Part shown: positions 33,632-42,705 of the stretch, piece by piece
Numbering within the stretch: the stretch's first letter is position 1
How the letters are laid out: every line of letters starts with the position of its first letter
Notes under the pieces: generated by a model
The model's database searches: none
The model's input: only the letters and a program-made list of their open reading frames with translations
What the model was told of the DNA's origin: nothing
Assembly (NCBI RefSeq): GCF_963422335.1
Contig: NZ_OY729424.1
Span: forward strand, 434,001 to 498,000
DNA from: an uncultured Roseateles sp.
GTDB taxonomy: Bacteria > Pseudomonadota > Gammaproteobacteria > Burkholderiales > Burkholderiaceae_C
Reading direction: 5' to 3'
Length of the DNA: 64,000 nucleotides
Program-made: the position numbers and the translations under genes

Positions 33632-34597
33632 ATGACGAGCGACCTTTGGATCAAGCTGCTGGTGCTGTTCGTGGTCGTGGCCATGGGCTGGACGGCCGGC
33701 CGCACCCGTTTGCTGGGCGGTGCCGACACGGTGCGCGTGCTGTCCAATCTGGCCTTCTATCTGTTCACGCCGGCGCTGCTGTTCCGCGCCACCGCGCGCA
33801 TCGACTTCGCCACCATGCCCTGGGGCACGCTGCTGGCCTTCTTCGTGCCGGCGGTGGTGTGGATGCTGCTGGTCTATGCCCTCAACAAGCGCAGGCCCGG
33901 CCTGGAGCCCGCAGCCCCGGCCGTGCGTGCCATCAGCGCCAGCTTCGGCAACACCGTGCAGCTGGGCCTGCCCTTTGTCGCGGCGCTGTATGGCGACGCC
34001 GGCCTGAGCATCCATGTGGCCATCATCAGCCTGCATGCACTGACCCTGATGAGCCTGGCCACCCTGCTGGTCGAGCTAGACATGGCCCGCGCCGCCCACC
34101 ATGCCGGCCAGGGCGCGGCCCTGCTGGCCACCTTGGGCCAGACCGCCCGGAACACCCTGATACACCCGGTCATCCTGCCGGTGCTGGCCGGGCTGATCTG
34201 GAATCTGCTGGGCCTGCCGATCTGGCCGGTGCTGGACGCCGGCCTGCAGATGCTCGGCTCGGCCGTGGTGCCCATGTGCCTGGTGCTGATCGGCCTGTCG
34301 CTGGCGCACTACGGCGTCAAGGGCGCGGTAGGCATAGGCCTTGCGCTGACCGTGGGCAAGATGCTGTGCATGCCGCTGCTGGTGCTGGCCGTTGGCCACG
34401 GGCTGCTGGGCCAGAACGGCGTACCGCTGGCGGTGATCGTGCTTGGTGCGGCGCTGCCGGTGGGCTCCAACGCGCTGCTGCTGGCCCAGCGCTACCAGAC
34501 CCAGGAGGCCCAGGCCACGGCCGCGATCGTGATCTCGACCCTGGCCTTTGTGGTGGCGGCGCCGGCCTGGCTGTCGGTGCTGGCCTGGCTGGGCTAG
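33632..34597 (+). CDS. AEC family transporter (auxin efflux carrier-like)
   Basis: 321 aa with about ten hydrophobic segments in two inverted halves (LIKLLVLFVVVAMGWTAGR... and LIHPVILPVLAGLIWNLLGLP...). The family motifs ISASFGNTVQLGLPFVAALYG (Asn-containing crossover) and ALPVGSNALLLAQRY are present. Members move malonate, malate or other organic acids. There is no regulator beside it; the context (hydroxy-acid genes upstream) suits an organic acid but does not prove it. Confidence 0.88.
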   Translation: MTSDLWIKLLVLFVVVAMGWTAGRTRLLGGADTVRVLSNLAFYLFTPALLFRATARIDFATMPWGTLLAFFVPAVVWMLLVYALNKRRPGLEPAAPAVRAISASFGNTVQLGLPFVAALYGDAGLSIHVAIISLHALTLMSLATLLVELDMARAAHHAGQGAALLATLGQTARNTLIHPVILPVLAGLIWNLLGLPIWPVLDAGLQMLGSAVVPMCLVLIGLSLAHYGVKGAVGIGLALTVGKMLCMPLLVLAVGHGLLGQNGVPLAVIVLGAALPVGSNALLLAQRYQTQEAQATAAIVISTLAFVVAAPAWLSVLAWLG

Positions 34598-34621
34598 GAG
34601 CCCCTGGGGATTGCCGCAATA

Positions 34622-34669
34622 AAGGAATGATATTCCGACTGATAGAATTTATATCATCCCCCATTCCTT
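34622..34669. promoter_or_regulatory. AT-rich imperfect palindrome
   Basis: AAGGAATG at the left end pairs with CATTCCTT at the right end, and inside them ATGATAT pairs with ATATCAT. The stretch is far more AT-rich than its surroundings. It lies 30 bases after the AEC gene and 45 before a secreted-protein gene, so it may be an operator/promoter of the latter or a weak terminator. Confidence 0.4.
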
Positions 34670-34713
34670 CGGCGTAGGCTGGCAGTGAAACGCCGGCCAC
34701 CGCACCTTCCACC

Positions 34714-35160
34714 ATGAAGTCCACCTTGCGCCTCTCCCGCAGCCTCATCGTGCTGGCATCGCTTGTCGCTGTCTCAAGCGCCATCGCCCAGGACTTCGCG
34801 CGCGCGCCGCTGCCCGAGTCATACCCGCTGCTCGGGCGCTGGAGAACCGAGCTGCCCCATTCGAAGTGCGTCGAGGAGTTTGAAATCCGTGCGGATGGAA
34901 CCCGGTCCGCCGTGTCGGCTCAGGAGCAGAGCGAGTCCGAGTTCCGGATGTCTTGGGGGCCCAGCGGAGAAGACTTCTTCAAATGGGAAGACAAGGTCGT
35001 CAAGACCAATGGCAAGCCCGGTTGCTCCGGAGCGCCTGCCCAGGCCGGCCTTGTCTCGGTCAGGTATGTCCGCATACACCCCGACGGGGGCCGGTTCTTG
35101 CTATGCACCAGGGAAGACATGAATTCCTGCCTGGCCGAATTCTTCTACAAAGGGCCCTGA
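34714..35160 (+). CDS. Secreted hypothetical protein
   Basis: 148 aa, not recognised. A signal peptide is clear (LSRSLIVLASLVAVSSAIAQ, cut near residue 26). The mature part has four Cys (in HSKCVEEF, KPGCSG, LLCTRED and NSCLAEF), likely two disulfides, and a beta-rich look: GRWRTELPHS..FEIRADGTRS. The pattern, a lead of about 20 residues followed by 'LLGRWRT' and 'EFEIRADGT', resembles lipocalin-like or stress-type secreted proteins, but no family is claimed. Codon use is slightly less GC-rich than its neighbours. An AT-rich palindrome lies upstream. Confidence 0.7.
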   Translation: MKSTLRLSRSLIVLASLVAVSSAIAQDFARAPLPESYPLLGRWRTELPHSKCVEEFEIRADGTRSAVSAQEQSESEFRMSWGPSGEDFFKWEDKVVKTNGKPGCSGAPAQAGLVSVRYVRIHPDGGRFLLCTREDMNSCLAEFFYKGP

Positions 35161-35215
35161 GGCCAGGCTCGGGGCATCACCGTGCCCGGGCACGGCGGCC
35201 TGGGCCTGAACGCGC

Positions 35216-36784
35216 TCAAGCCCGCGCCGTCAGCTTGAACACCGAGACCGTCTGCGCCAGGCTGGCGGCCTGGTGCTTCAGGCTCTCGGCCGCGGCAGCG
35301 CTTTCCTCGACCAGGGCGGCGTTCTGCTGCGTCACCTGGTCGAGCTGATTGACGGCGTCCCCGATCTGACCGATGCCGGTGCTCTGCTCGACGCTGGCGG
35401 CGCTGATTTCGCTGATCAGGTCGTTCACACGCTTGACCTGGGTGACGATCTCGCCCATCGACTGGCCGGCCTCGTGGACCAGGCGCGAGCCGTTTTCCAC
35501 CTTCTCGACGCTGGTGCCGATCAGGGTCTTGATCTCCTTGGCGGCCTGGGCCGAGCGCTGGGCCAGGCTGCGCACCTCGGAGGCCACGACGGCGAAGCCG
35601 CGGCCCTGCTCCCCGGCACGGGCTGCCTCCACGGCGGCGTTCAAGGCCAGGATATTGGTCTGGAAGGCGATGCCGTCGATGACGCCAATGATGTCGGAGA
35701 TCTTGCGGCTGCTGTCGGTGATCTCGCCCATCGTCGACACCACCTGCTCGACCACACGCCCGCCCTGGGCCGCGGCGCTGGAGGCACCGCCCGCAATCTG
35801 GGTGGCCTGGCGCGCGGTGTCGGCGTTCTGCTTGACGGTGGCCGTGAGCTGCTCCATCGAGGCCGCGGTCTGTTGCAGATTGCTGGCCTGCTCCTCGGTG
35901 CGCTGGCTCAGATCGGCATTGCCGGTGGCGATCTGGGCCGACCCGGTGGCGATCGAATCCGCGCTGTTGCGCACCTGACCGACGATGCCGACCAGGTTGT
36001 CGTTCATCTTCTTCAGCGCGGCCAGCAGCTGGCCGGTCTCGTCGGCGCTGTCCACCCTCACGTCCGAGGTCAGGTCACCCGCAGCCACCGTCTCGGCCAC
36101 CACGACCGCACGGGCGATCGGGCCGGTGATGGAGCGGGTGATCAGCAGGGCCAGCACAGCGCCCAGCACCAGCGCACCCAGCATCAGGCCGACGACGGCA
36201 ATGCGGGTCGAGGCATAGGCACTTTGCGACTCCTTGTAGGCCTCATCGCCCCCCTTGGTCTGGAAGTCGACGTCCTTGTCGATGGCCGCCATCACGGCGG
36301 TGAAGGGAAGACGTGTGGCGCTTTTGTACATCCCCTTGACCTTGTCGATATCCTCCGGACTGGTGCTGGCCCGTGACACGGGCAGCAGCTTGGCCAGCGC
36401 GTCGAAATAGGCCTGTTGCGTCGACTCGATCTCCTTGGCGAACACACGTTCGTCGTCGGTCGTGACGGTCTCGGAATAGACCTTCCAGGCGCTTGCCGCC
36501 TTGGCCTTGTCGTCCTGAATGCGCTTTTCCTCCGCCTCGAACTCCTCGCTCTTGGTGGACATCACATGCAGCGCCTCAGCACGGCGCACGGCGGTGATGG
36601 CCGAGCGGTATTCGCCCAGCGAGCGCATGGCGACGAGCCAGTTCGTGGCCAGGTCACTGGTGGCCTCATTGACCTTGCCGATGCGGTTGATCGCAAACAG
36701 GCCGACGACCAGGGTCAGCACCAGCACACAGGCAAAGCCCAGCAGCAGGCGCGGGCCTATCATCAGGCGGGTGAGGATGTTCAT
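35216..36784 (-). CDS. Methyl-accepting chemotaxis protein
   Basis: 522 aa. Two membrane helices (LLLGFACVLVLTLVVGLFAIN near residue 13 and VVGLMLGALVLGAVLALLI near 197) enclose a periplasmic domain of the four-helix-bundle type. HAMP (SITGPIARAVVVAETVAAGDL) and a long cytoplasmic coiled coil follow, with the signalling hairpin DIIGVIDGIAFQTNILALNAAVEAARAGEQGRGFAVVASEVR. The Gln/Glu-rich stretches around it are the expected methylation helices. There is no C-terminal CheR-binding pentapeptide. Ligand unknown; no che genes nearby. Confidence 0.93.
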   Translation of the reverse strand: MNILTRLMIGPRLLLGFACVLVLTLVVGLFAINRIGKVNEATSDLATNWLVAMRSLGEYRSAITAVRRAEALHVMSTKSEEFEAEEKRIQDDKAKAASAWKVYSETVTTDDERVFAKEIESTQQAYFDALAKLLPVSRASTSPEDIDKVKGMYKSATRLPFTAVMAAIDKDVDFQTKGGDEAYKESQSAYASTRIAVVGLMLGALVLGAVLALLITRSITGPIARAVVVAETVAAGDLTSDVRVDSADETGQLLAALKKMNDNLVGIVGQVRNSADSIATGSAQIATGNADLSQRTEEQASNLQQTAASMEQLTATVKQNADTARQATQIAGGASSAAAQGGRVVEQVVSTMGEITDSSRKISDIIGVIDGIAFQTNILALNAAVEAARAGEQGRGFAVVASEVRSLAQRSAQAAKEIKTLIGTSVEKVENGSRLVHEAGQSMGEIVTQVKRVNDLISEISAASVEQSTGIGQIGDAVNQLDQVTQQNAALVEESAAAAESLKHQAASLAQTVSVFKLTARA

Positions 36785-36879
36785 GGTGCTGAATCTCCAG
36801 GTTGAGCCAGGGTCGGTCGGCGGCTGCCATCAGATGAGCGGATACTAAGTTTGGCGCACCCCGCTGTCTGTAGGGGAGG

Positions 36880-37551
36880 TCAGTAGCTGATGCGAAAGCG
36901 TTGGCCTTTGAACACCAGCACCGCGCCGCGGAGCTTGATCTGCTCCAGCACCAGGTCGGGGGTGATCTTGTCGCCCTCGTGAAAGAGCTGGCCGTTGATG
37001 ATCAGCATGCGGTTGGCGGGGGCGTCGGAGTACATCGCGCCACCTGCCGCCAGCGGCGGCAGCTGCCGGCGCAGCTCTTCGGGCAGGCCGCTCGCCAGAG
37101 GCACGGGAAGGTCTGCGACCGGGCTTTCCGTGCGTGGCAGCGGCGCTGCCGGCGGGGCTGGGCGCTGCGTGGCGACCGGTGCGACCGGCTGCGGTGGCGG
37201 CTGCCGCGTGAGGGCTTCGGGAACCGTGGCGGCGGCGAGGGGCGGCGGTGCTGGCGGCAGTGCCTGCGCCGTTGGCGGGCTGGCAGGCATCACGGTGGGC
37301 ATCGTGGCGGGCGCCGGCGCAACAGGCGCCGGCAAGACCGGTGGCTCGCGCTCACCCCGAAGCAGCCATGGCGCGCTACCCGCACCGAGCAGCACGATCA
37401 CCCCGACCACCCAGGCCCACAGGCGGGAGCGCGGGGCGCCTGCGCCGCCTTCGGTCAGGTCCGCCGGCCCGGGGTTGGCATGCAGGGTGGGCACGGTGCC
37501 GCGCTCGCGTTCGGAATCGGCGCGCCTCAGTGCTTCCAGGATGTAAGACAT
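36880..37551 (-). CDS. gspB: GspB-like general secretion pathway protein
   Basis: 223 aa. The family start MSYILEALRRADSERERGTVPTLH is present, then one membrane helix (LWAVVVGVIVLLGAGSAPWLL-like, near residue 50), a Pro/Ala-rich linker, and a C-terminal GspB domain (MYSDAPANRMLIINGQLFHEGDKITPDLVLEQIKLRGAVLVFKGQRFRI, in parts). GspB works with GspA/ExeA to assemble the type II secretion secretin through the cell wall. It follows the exeA-like gene by 8 bases. The rest of the type II system is not in the window. Confidence 0.88.
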   Translation of the reverse strand: MSYILEALRRADSERERGTVPTLHANPGPADLTEGGAGAPRSRLWAWVVGVIVLLGAGSAPWLLRGEREPPVLPAPVAPAPATMPTVMPASPPTAQALPPAPPPLAAATVPEALTRQPPPQPVAPVATQRPAPPAAPLPRTESPVADLPVPLASGLPEELRRQLPPLAAGGAMYSDAPANRMLIINGQLFHEGDKITPDLVLEQIKLRGAVLVFKGQRFRISY

Positions 37552-37559
37552 GGGCGATC

Positions 37560-39215
37560 CTATTGGGCTGTGGCTGGCGCCGGGACGGGCTGCAGGCGAG
37601 GTTCATCTACCCCCGCGGCGCGGCTCAGCTGCATCAGCGTGATGGGGCCGGCCAGGCCGTCATCGGCCAGGCCCTGGGTGCGCTGGAAGGCGGCCACCTT
37701 GGCTTGCAGGGCCGCGTCGTAACTGCGCCTGCCCGCCAGCGCAGGATGCCCGAGGGCCTTGGCCAGCTGTGCGTCGAGCCAGTCCAGGGTCGGACCGGCG
37801 CTGACCCGGGTTTGATAGGCCGGCGGCGCGCGCCACAGCGTCGCGAACTCGCCGCGCCATTGCTGGCCCAGCGTCAGCAGGCTCACGGTTTGCGTCGTGC
37901 TGCCGACGCGCACCCTGGCGTGCTGGCTGCCCAGGCCCAGCAGCACCACGTAGCTCGGTTTGCCGGCGCCATCGTGCAGGGTCAGGATGCCGGGCCGGTC
38001 CAGCAGACGCAAAAGCGCCAGTCCACCGTCGCTCTTGAAGCACTGCACCTGCTGACGCTTCCACGCCGCGCAGGGCTCGCCCTCGGGCAGGGCCAGTTGC
38101 CAGGCTGGCGCCAGTGCCTGCCAGGCTTCGCGCTCGCTGCGCAGGCCCACGGTGATGCGCTCGGCCAGCTCGGTCGGTACAGGCCGTGCAGCCACCACCG
38201 GCGCACTTGCCGCAACGGCGCCGCTGGCCGGCGTGCTGGCGGCCTGAGCCGCCCGTGCAGGGGCCACCACGGCGGGCGGATGATGCACACCGCCATCCAG
38301 CGCCCGCGTGGCCAGCACCGAGGCCGCGACCAGGCCAGCGGCACCGGCCACGCCAGCGGCCCACAGGAGGGCCGGGCGGCGGCCGGGCGGCCGAGTCCGG
38401 TCAAACACCTCGGCGGCGGCACGCTCCACAATGGCGCGACCGACCTGCCTGCGGCCCTGCGCATAGGCCCCCAGCAGCGCCCGGTCGCACAGCAGATTGA
38501 TGCGCCGCGGCACGCCACCGGTCAGCCCGAAGATGCGCCGCAGCGCCCCACGGTCGAAGGGCAGAGGGCCGCTGAAGCCGGCCACGCCGAGGCGATGGTG
38601 GATGTACTGCGAGGTCTCCGCCTCTGACAGCGCCTGCAGATGAAAGCGCGCGATCACGCGCTGGGCCAGTTGCTCAAGCTCGGGCCGGGCCAGCAGCGTG
38701 CGCAGCTCGGGCTGGCCGATCAGGATGATCTGCAGCAGCTTGCGCTCATTGGTTTCGAGATTGGTCAGCAGGCGCAGCTGCTCCAGCACCTCGGCCGACA
38801 GGTTCTGCGCCTCGTCGATGATGAGCACGGTGTTCTGCCCCACCGCATGGGTGCGCAGCAGGAACTCGTTGAGCGGGTCCAGGTACTGCTTGACCGTCTC
38901 GCCGGCACCGACCGGGTGTTCGTGCTGGATGCCGAATTCCTCGCAGACCGTCTTCAGCAACTCGTTGACGGTGAGCTTGGGATTGAAGATATAGGCCACA
39001 TTGCAGCGCTTCGGAATCTGCTCCAGAAAGCAGCGGCAGACCGTGGTCTTGCCGGCGCCGATCTCGCCGGTCAGCAGCACAAAGCCGCCGCCGCCGCGCA
39101 GGCCGTACAGCAGGTGGGCCAGCGCATCGCGGTGGCGCTCGCTCATGAACAGATAGCGCGGATCGGGCGCGATCGAGAACGGCTCGTGTTGCAGGCCAAA
39201 GAATTTCGCGTACAT
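37560..39215 (-). CDS. exeA: ExeA/GspA-like AAA ATPase with peptidoglycan-binding domain
   Basis: 551 aa. The AAA domain (residues 1-270) begins MYAKFFGLQHEPFSIAPDPRYLF, with Walker A TGEIGAGKTTV and Walker B VLIIDEAQNL. One membrane helix (ALLWAAGVAGAAGLVAASVLATRAL) follows near residue 290. The periplasmic part ends with a peptidoglycan-binding domain (DAALQAKVAAFQRTQGLADDGLAGPITLMQL). With GspB it spans the wall and helps the secretin form. The ATG at 39215 is preferred over 39239. It is divergent from proA. Confidence 0.92.
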   Translation of the reverse strand: MYAKFFGLQHEPFSIAPDPRYLFMSERHRDALAHLLYGLRGGGGFVLLTGEIGAGKTTVCRCFLEQIPKRCNVAYIFNPKLTVNELLKTVCEEFGIQHEHPVGAGETVKQYLDPLNEFLLRTHAVGQNTVLIIDEAQNLSAEVLEQLRLLTNLETNERKLLQIILIGQPELRTLLARPELEQLAQRVIARFHLQALSEAETSQYIHHRLGVAGFSGPLPFDRGALRRIFGLTGGVPRRINLLCDRALLGAYAQGRRQVGRAIVERAAAEVFDRTRPPGRRPALLWAAGVAGAAGLVAASVLATRALDGGVHHPPAVVAPARAAQAASTPASGAVAASAPVVAARPVPTELAERITVGLRSEREAWQALAPAWQLALPEGEPCAAWKRQQVQCFKSDGGLALLRLLDRPGILTLHDGAGKPSYVVLLGLGSQHARVRVGSTTQTVSLLTLGQQWRGEFATLWRAPPAYQTRVSAGPTLDWLDAQLAKALGHPALAGRRSYDAALQAKVAAFQRTQGLADDGLAGPITLMQLSRAAGVDEPRLQPVPAPATAQ

Positions 39216-39368
39216 GCTGGGGAAGGGCGGCCGTGTCAATGCGCGCGTTGATCGTCCTGGGCCAGGTGCAGGATCAACGGCCTCTGGAAGCTATCGTAAC
39301 GGCTCGGATGTCGCCGCCCGATCAGCCCGCCCGGCGCAAGGTCGAGCCGCATCGGTGAAAATGCCGGC

Positions 39369-40655
39369 ATGACTGCCTCCATCCACGACCTGAATGCCTA
39401 TATGGCCGAGCTGGGCGCCGCCGCGCGCCGCGCCGCCACCGCCATGGCCGCCGCACCCACCGCCGCCAAGAACACCGCCCTGCTGGCGCTGGCGCGCCGT
39501 CTGCGGGCCCAGGGCCCGGCCCTGCAGGCCGCCAATGCCAAGGACCTGGACGCCGCCATCGCCGCCGGCCTGGCCGCCCCGATGGTGGACCGCCTGCGCC
39601 TGAGCCCCAAGGTGCTGGAGACCGTGGCCGAGGGCTGCGAGCAGCTGGCCGCCATGGCCGATCCGGTGGGCGAGATCACCGGCGTCAAGCGCCGGCCCTC
39701 GGGCATCAGCGTCGGCCAGATGCGCGTGCCGCTGGGCGTGTTCGGCATGATTTACGAGAGCCGGCCGAATGTGACCATCGAGGCTGCCTCGCTGGCCATC
39801 AAGAGCGGCAATGCCTGCATCCTGCGCGGCGGCTCCGAGGCGCTGCAGTCGAATCTGGTGCTGGCCGCCCTGGTGCGCAATGCCTTGGCCGAGGCCGGCC
39901 TGCCTTCGGACGCGGTGCAGCTGGTCAACACCACCGACCGGGCTGCCGTGGGCCACCTGATCACGATGCCGGAGTTCGTGGACGTCATCATCCCCCGCGG
40001 CGGCAAGGGCCTGATCGAGCGCATCAGCCGCGAGGCCAGGGTGCCGGTGATCAAGCATCTGGACGGCAACTGCCATGTCTACGTCGATGCCGAAGTGGAC
40101 CTGGAGCAGGCATTGAAGGTCACCGACAACGCCAAGACCAACAAATACAGCCCCTGCAATGCGGCCGAGTCGCTGCTGGTGCACGAACAGCAGGCGGCCG
40201 CCTTTCTGCCCCGCATCGGCGCGATCTTTGCCGCCAAGGGCGTGGAGATGCGCAGCTGCCCAATCAGCCGCCGCATGCTCAGCGACGTGCCCGGCGCCAA
40301 GGTGGTGGCGGCCACCGAGGCCGACTGGAGCGAGGAGTACCTGGCGCCCATCATCAGCATCAAGGTGGTGACCGGTCTCGACGAGGCGATCAGCCACATC
40401 AACCGCTACGGCTCGCACCACACCGATGCGATCCTGACCACCAACCACCCGAACGCGATGCGCTTTCTGCGCGAGGTGGACTCGGCCAGCGTGATGATCA
40501 ACGCCAGCACCCGCTTTGCCGATGGCTTCGAGTACGGCCTGGGCGCCGAAATCGGCATCTCGACCGACAAGTTCCACGCCCGCGGCCCGGTGGGCCTGGA
40601 GGGGCTGACCTCGCTGAAATGGGTGGTGCTGGGGCAGGGTGAGGTGCGCGGCTAG
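39369..40655 (+). CDS. proA: Glutamate-5-semialdehyde dehydrogenase
   Basis: 428 aa. Second enzyme of proline synthesis, reducing gamma-glutamyl phosphate with NADPH. Hallmarks are MIYESRPNVTIEAASLAIKSGNACILRGG, VIIPRGGKGLI, HLDGNCHVYVDAEVD, the catalytic Cys263 in KYSPCNAAESL, and FADGFEYGLGAEIGISTDKFHARGPVGLEGL. Length matches the family. proB is not adjacent. The start follows an Ala/Thr-rich N-terminus that is common in Burkholderiales. Confidence 0.96.
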   Translation: MTASIHDLNAYMAELGAAARRAATAMAAAPTAAKNTALLALARRLRAQGPALQAANAKDLDAAIAAGLAAPMVDRLRLSPKVLETVAEGCEQLAAMADPVGEITGVKRRPSGISVGQMRVPLGVFGMIYESRPNVTIEAASLAIKSGNACILRGGSEALQSNLVLAALVRNALAEAGLPSDAVQLVNTTDRAAVGHLITMPEFVDVIIPRGGKGLIERISREARVPVIKHLDGNCHVYVDAEVDLEQALKVTDNAKTNKYSPCNAAESLLVHEQQAAAFLPRIGAIFAAKGVEMRSCPISRRMLSDVPGAKVVAATEADWSEEYLAPIISIKVVTGLDEAISHINRYGSHHTDAILTTNHPNAMRFLREVDSASVMINASTRFADGFEYGLGAEIGISTDKFHARGPVGLEGLTSLKWVVLGQGEVRG

Positions 40656-40750
40656 CGTGCGGCAGCGTACAGACCGCAGCGTCTGAAGGTCCTACAACGC
40701 AGGCTTGTCGCGGCATTCGCCGCGATCACGCTCTGCGCAAGGACCTCACC

Positions 40751-42649
40751 ATGCAACCGCTACGCACGTTCTTCAATGGCCTGAACCTCGGAGCCTGCAG
40801 CGTAGCGATCGCCGCACTGTCAGGCTGCGGCGGCGGCAATCTCGACCCGGTCCTGGGCACACCCGACATCACCCGCGTGCCCACGGTCACCGTGACCTCG
40901 CCGGTGGCCAGTACCCCGTTCGTGACCGGCGTGGACACCCATGCCAAGGTGATGGTCACCTTCAGCAAGGCGATGAAGGCCTCATCGCTGACCACCAGCA
41001 GCTTCACCGTGAATTGCCCGACCGGCACGCCGGTGGCCGCCAGCATCAGCTACGACGCCGCCACGCTGATGGCCACCCTGACCCCGGCCGCACCGCTGCC
41101 ACCGACGACCACCTGCACGGCCACCGTCAGCACCGGCGTGCTGGACACCACCGACGTGCCCCTCGCCAGCGCCTTTGTGTGGAGCTTCGTCACCGCCACG
41201 GCCGCACCGCTCGACACGACCCGGCCGACCGTGACCTTCACCGTGCCCGCCGCAGGCGCCACCGCCGTCGCGGTCAACACCAAGATCAACGCCACCTTCA
41301 GCGAAGCGATGGACCCGGCCACCCTGACCGCGACCAGCTTCAACGTCACCAACACCACGGCGGGCACCGCAGTGGCAGGCGCCGTCAGCTATGTGGCGGG
41401 CTCCAGAACCGTGACCTTCACGCCCGCACTGGCGGCCTCGCTGGCCAGCGGTTCGCTGTTCACGGCGACGATCACCACGGCCGCCACCGACCTGGCCGGC
41501 AATGCACTGGCCGGCAACACCGCCAGCCTGCCGGCCGCCGGCAACCATGTCTGGACCTTCACGACCGGTGCAGCTGCCGACAGCATCGCCCCGACGGTGA
41601 CGGCCATCAGCCCGGCCGATGGCAGCACCTCGGTCTGCCCGCTGACAGGCAGTGCCAGCGCCACCTTCAGTGAAGCGATGGATGCGGCGACGATCAACGC
41701 CGGCACCTTCACGGTCACCGACAACGGCGTGGCCGTGGCCGGCACCGTGAGCTACAGCGCGCTGACCCAGGTGGCCAGCTTCGTGCCCACCGCCGCCACC
41801 GGCTTTGCGGCGAGCCGCAGCTTCGTCGTCACCGTGAAGTCGGGCAGCACCGGCGTCAAGGACCTGGCCGGCAATCCCCTGGCTGCCAACCGGGTCTGGG
41901 GCTTCACGACCGGTGGCGCGGCCTGCACCACCACGGTCACGACCGTGAACCTCGGCACGGCCGCCTCCTTCGGCGCCTTTGGCGGCGGCGCGGGTGTCAC
42001 CAACCAGGGCATCAACACCGTGGTCGGCGGCAATCTGGGCACCACCGCGGCCTGCTCGCTGGTCACCGGCTTCCATGACGCCAGCAACGTCTACACGCAG
42101 ACGCCGCTGAACGTCGGCGCGGTCAACGGCAGCATCAACTGCGGCCCGCCCGCCCCGGGCACCACGGCCTCACTGGCCGTGGCCACGCAGGCCCGCGCCG
42201 ACGCGCTGGCGGCCTACAGCCTGATGGCGGCCCTGCCGCCGGGCACCGACCCGGGTGCCGGCCAGTTGGGCGGCCTGGTGCTGGCCCCGGGGGTCTACAC
42301 CTCGGCCGGCGGCACCTTCGACGTGACCTCGGGCGACCTGACCCTGGACGGCAAGGGAGATGCCAACGCCTCCTGGGTGTTCCAAAGTGCCTCGGCGCTC
42401 ACCGTGGGCCTGCATGCCACACCGCGCCGTGTGCTGCTGGTCGGCGGCGCCCAGGCCAAGAACGTGTTCTGGCAGGTCGGCAGCGCGGCCCGCATCGAAG
42501 ACGGCAGCACCATGGTGGGCACCATCATCGCGCCGGCCGGCGTGACCTTTTCCACCGCTGGCCAGACGATACAGACCACCTTGATCGGTCGCGCCATCGG
42601 CCTGACCGCCTCGGTGACCCTGGTCAACACCACGGTTGTTGCGCCATGA
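40751..42649 (+). CDS. Ice-binding-like (DUF3494) lipoprotein with Ig-like repeats
   Basis: 632 aa. Lipoprotein signal with lipobox ALSGC (Cys near residue 20). Three Big_5-type Ig-like modules follow (about 30-145, 150-280, 280-390), each with a variant of TFSxAMDxxT (TFSKAMKASS, TFSEAMDPAT, TFSEAMDAAT). The last ~230 residues are a DUF3494 ice-binding-like beta-solenoid: NLGTAASFGAFGGGAGVTNQG, TVVGGNLGTT, LDGKGDANASWVFQSASAL, NVFWQVGSAARIEDGSTMVGTIIA. Such domains bind ice or mediate adhesion. An AAGGACC ribosome site is present. It sits head to tail with an OmpA-family gene. Confidence 0.88.
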   Translation: MQPLRTFFNGLNLGACSVAIAALSGCGGGNLDPVLGTPDITRVPTVTVTSPVASTPFVTGVDTHAKVMVTFSKAMKASSLTTSSFTVNCPTGTPVAASISYDAATLMATLTPAAPLPPTTTCTATVSTGVLDTTDVPLASAFVWSFVTATAAPLDTTRPTVTFTVPAAGATAVAVNTKINATFSEAMDPATLTATSFNVTNTTAGTAVAGAVSYVAGSRTVTFTPALAASLASGSLFTATITTAATDLAGNALAGNTASLPAAGNHVWTFTTGAAADSIAPTVTAISPADGSTSVCPLTGSASATFSEAMDAATINAGTFTVTDNGVAVAGTVSYSALTQVASFVPTAATGFAASRSFVVTVKSGSTGVKDLAGNPLAANRVWGFTTGGAACTTTVTTVNLGTAASFGAFGGGAGVTNQGINTVVGGNLGTTAACSLVTGFHDASNVYTQTPLNVGAVNGSINCGPPAPGTTASLAVATQARADALAAYSLMAALPPGTDPGAGQLGGLVLAPGVYTSAGGTFDVTSGDLTLDGKGDANASWVFQSASALTVGLHATPRRVLLVGGAQAKNVFWQVGSAARIEDGSTMVGTIIAPAGVTFSTAGQTIQTTLIGRAIGLTASVTLVNTTVVAP

Positions 42650-42705
42650 ACGCGCGCATCCCCGCCCGGTTCAAGCGCGTCTCAACGACTGCCCGAAAGC
42701 ACACG

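Noticed and set aside
40690..40712. Shared GTTGTAGGAC-like 10-mer with 52284-52293
   Set aside because: Too short, and the flanks do not match; chance is likely.
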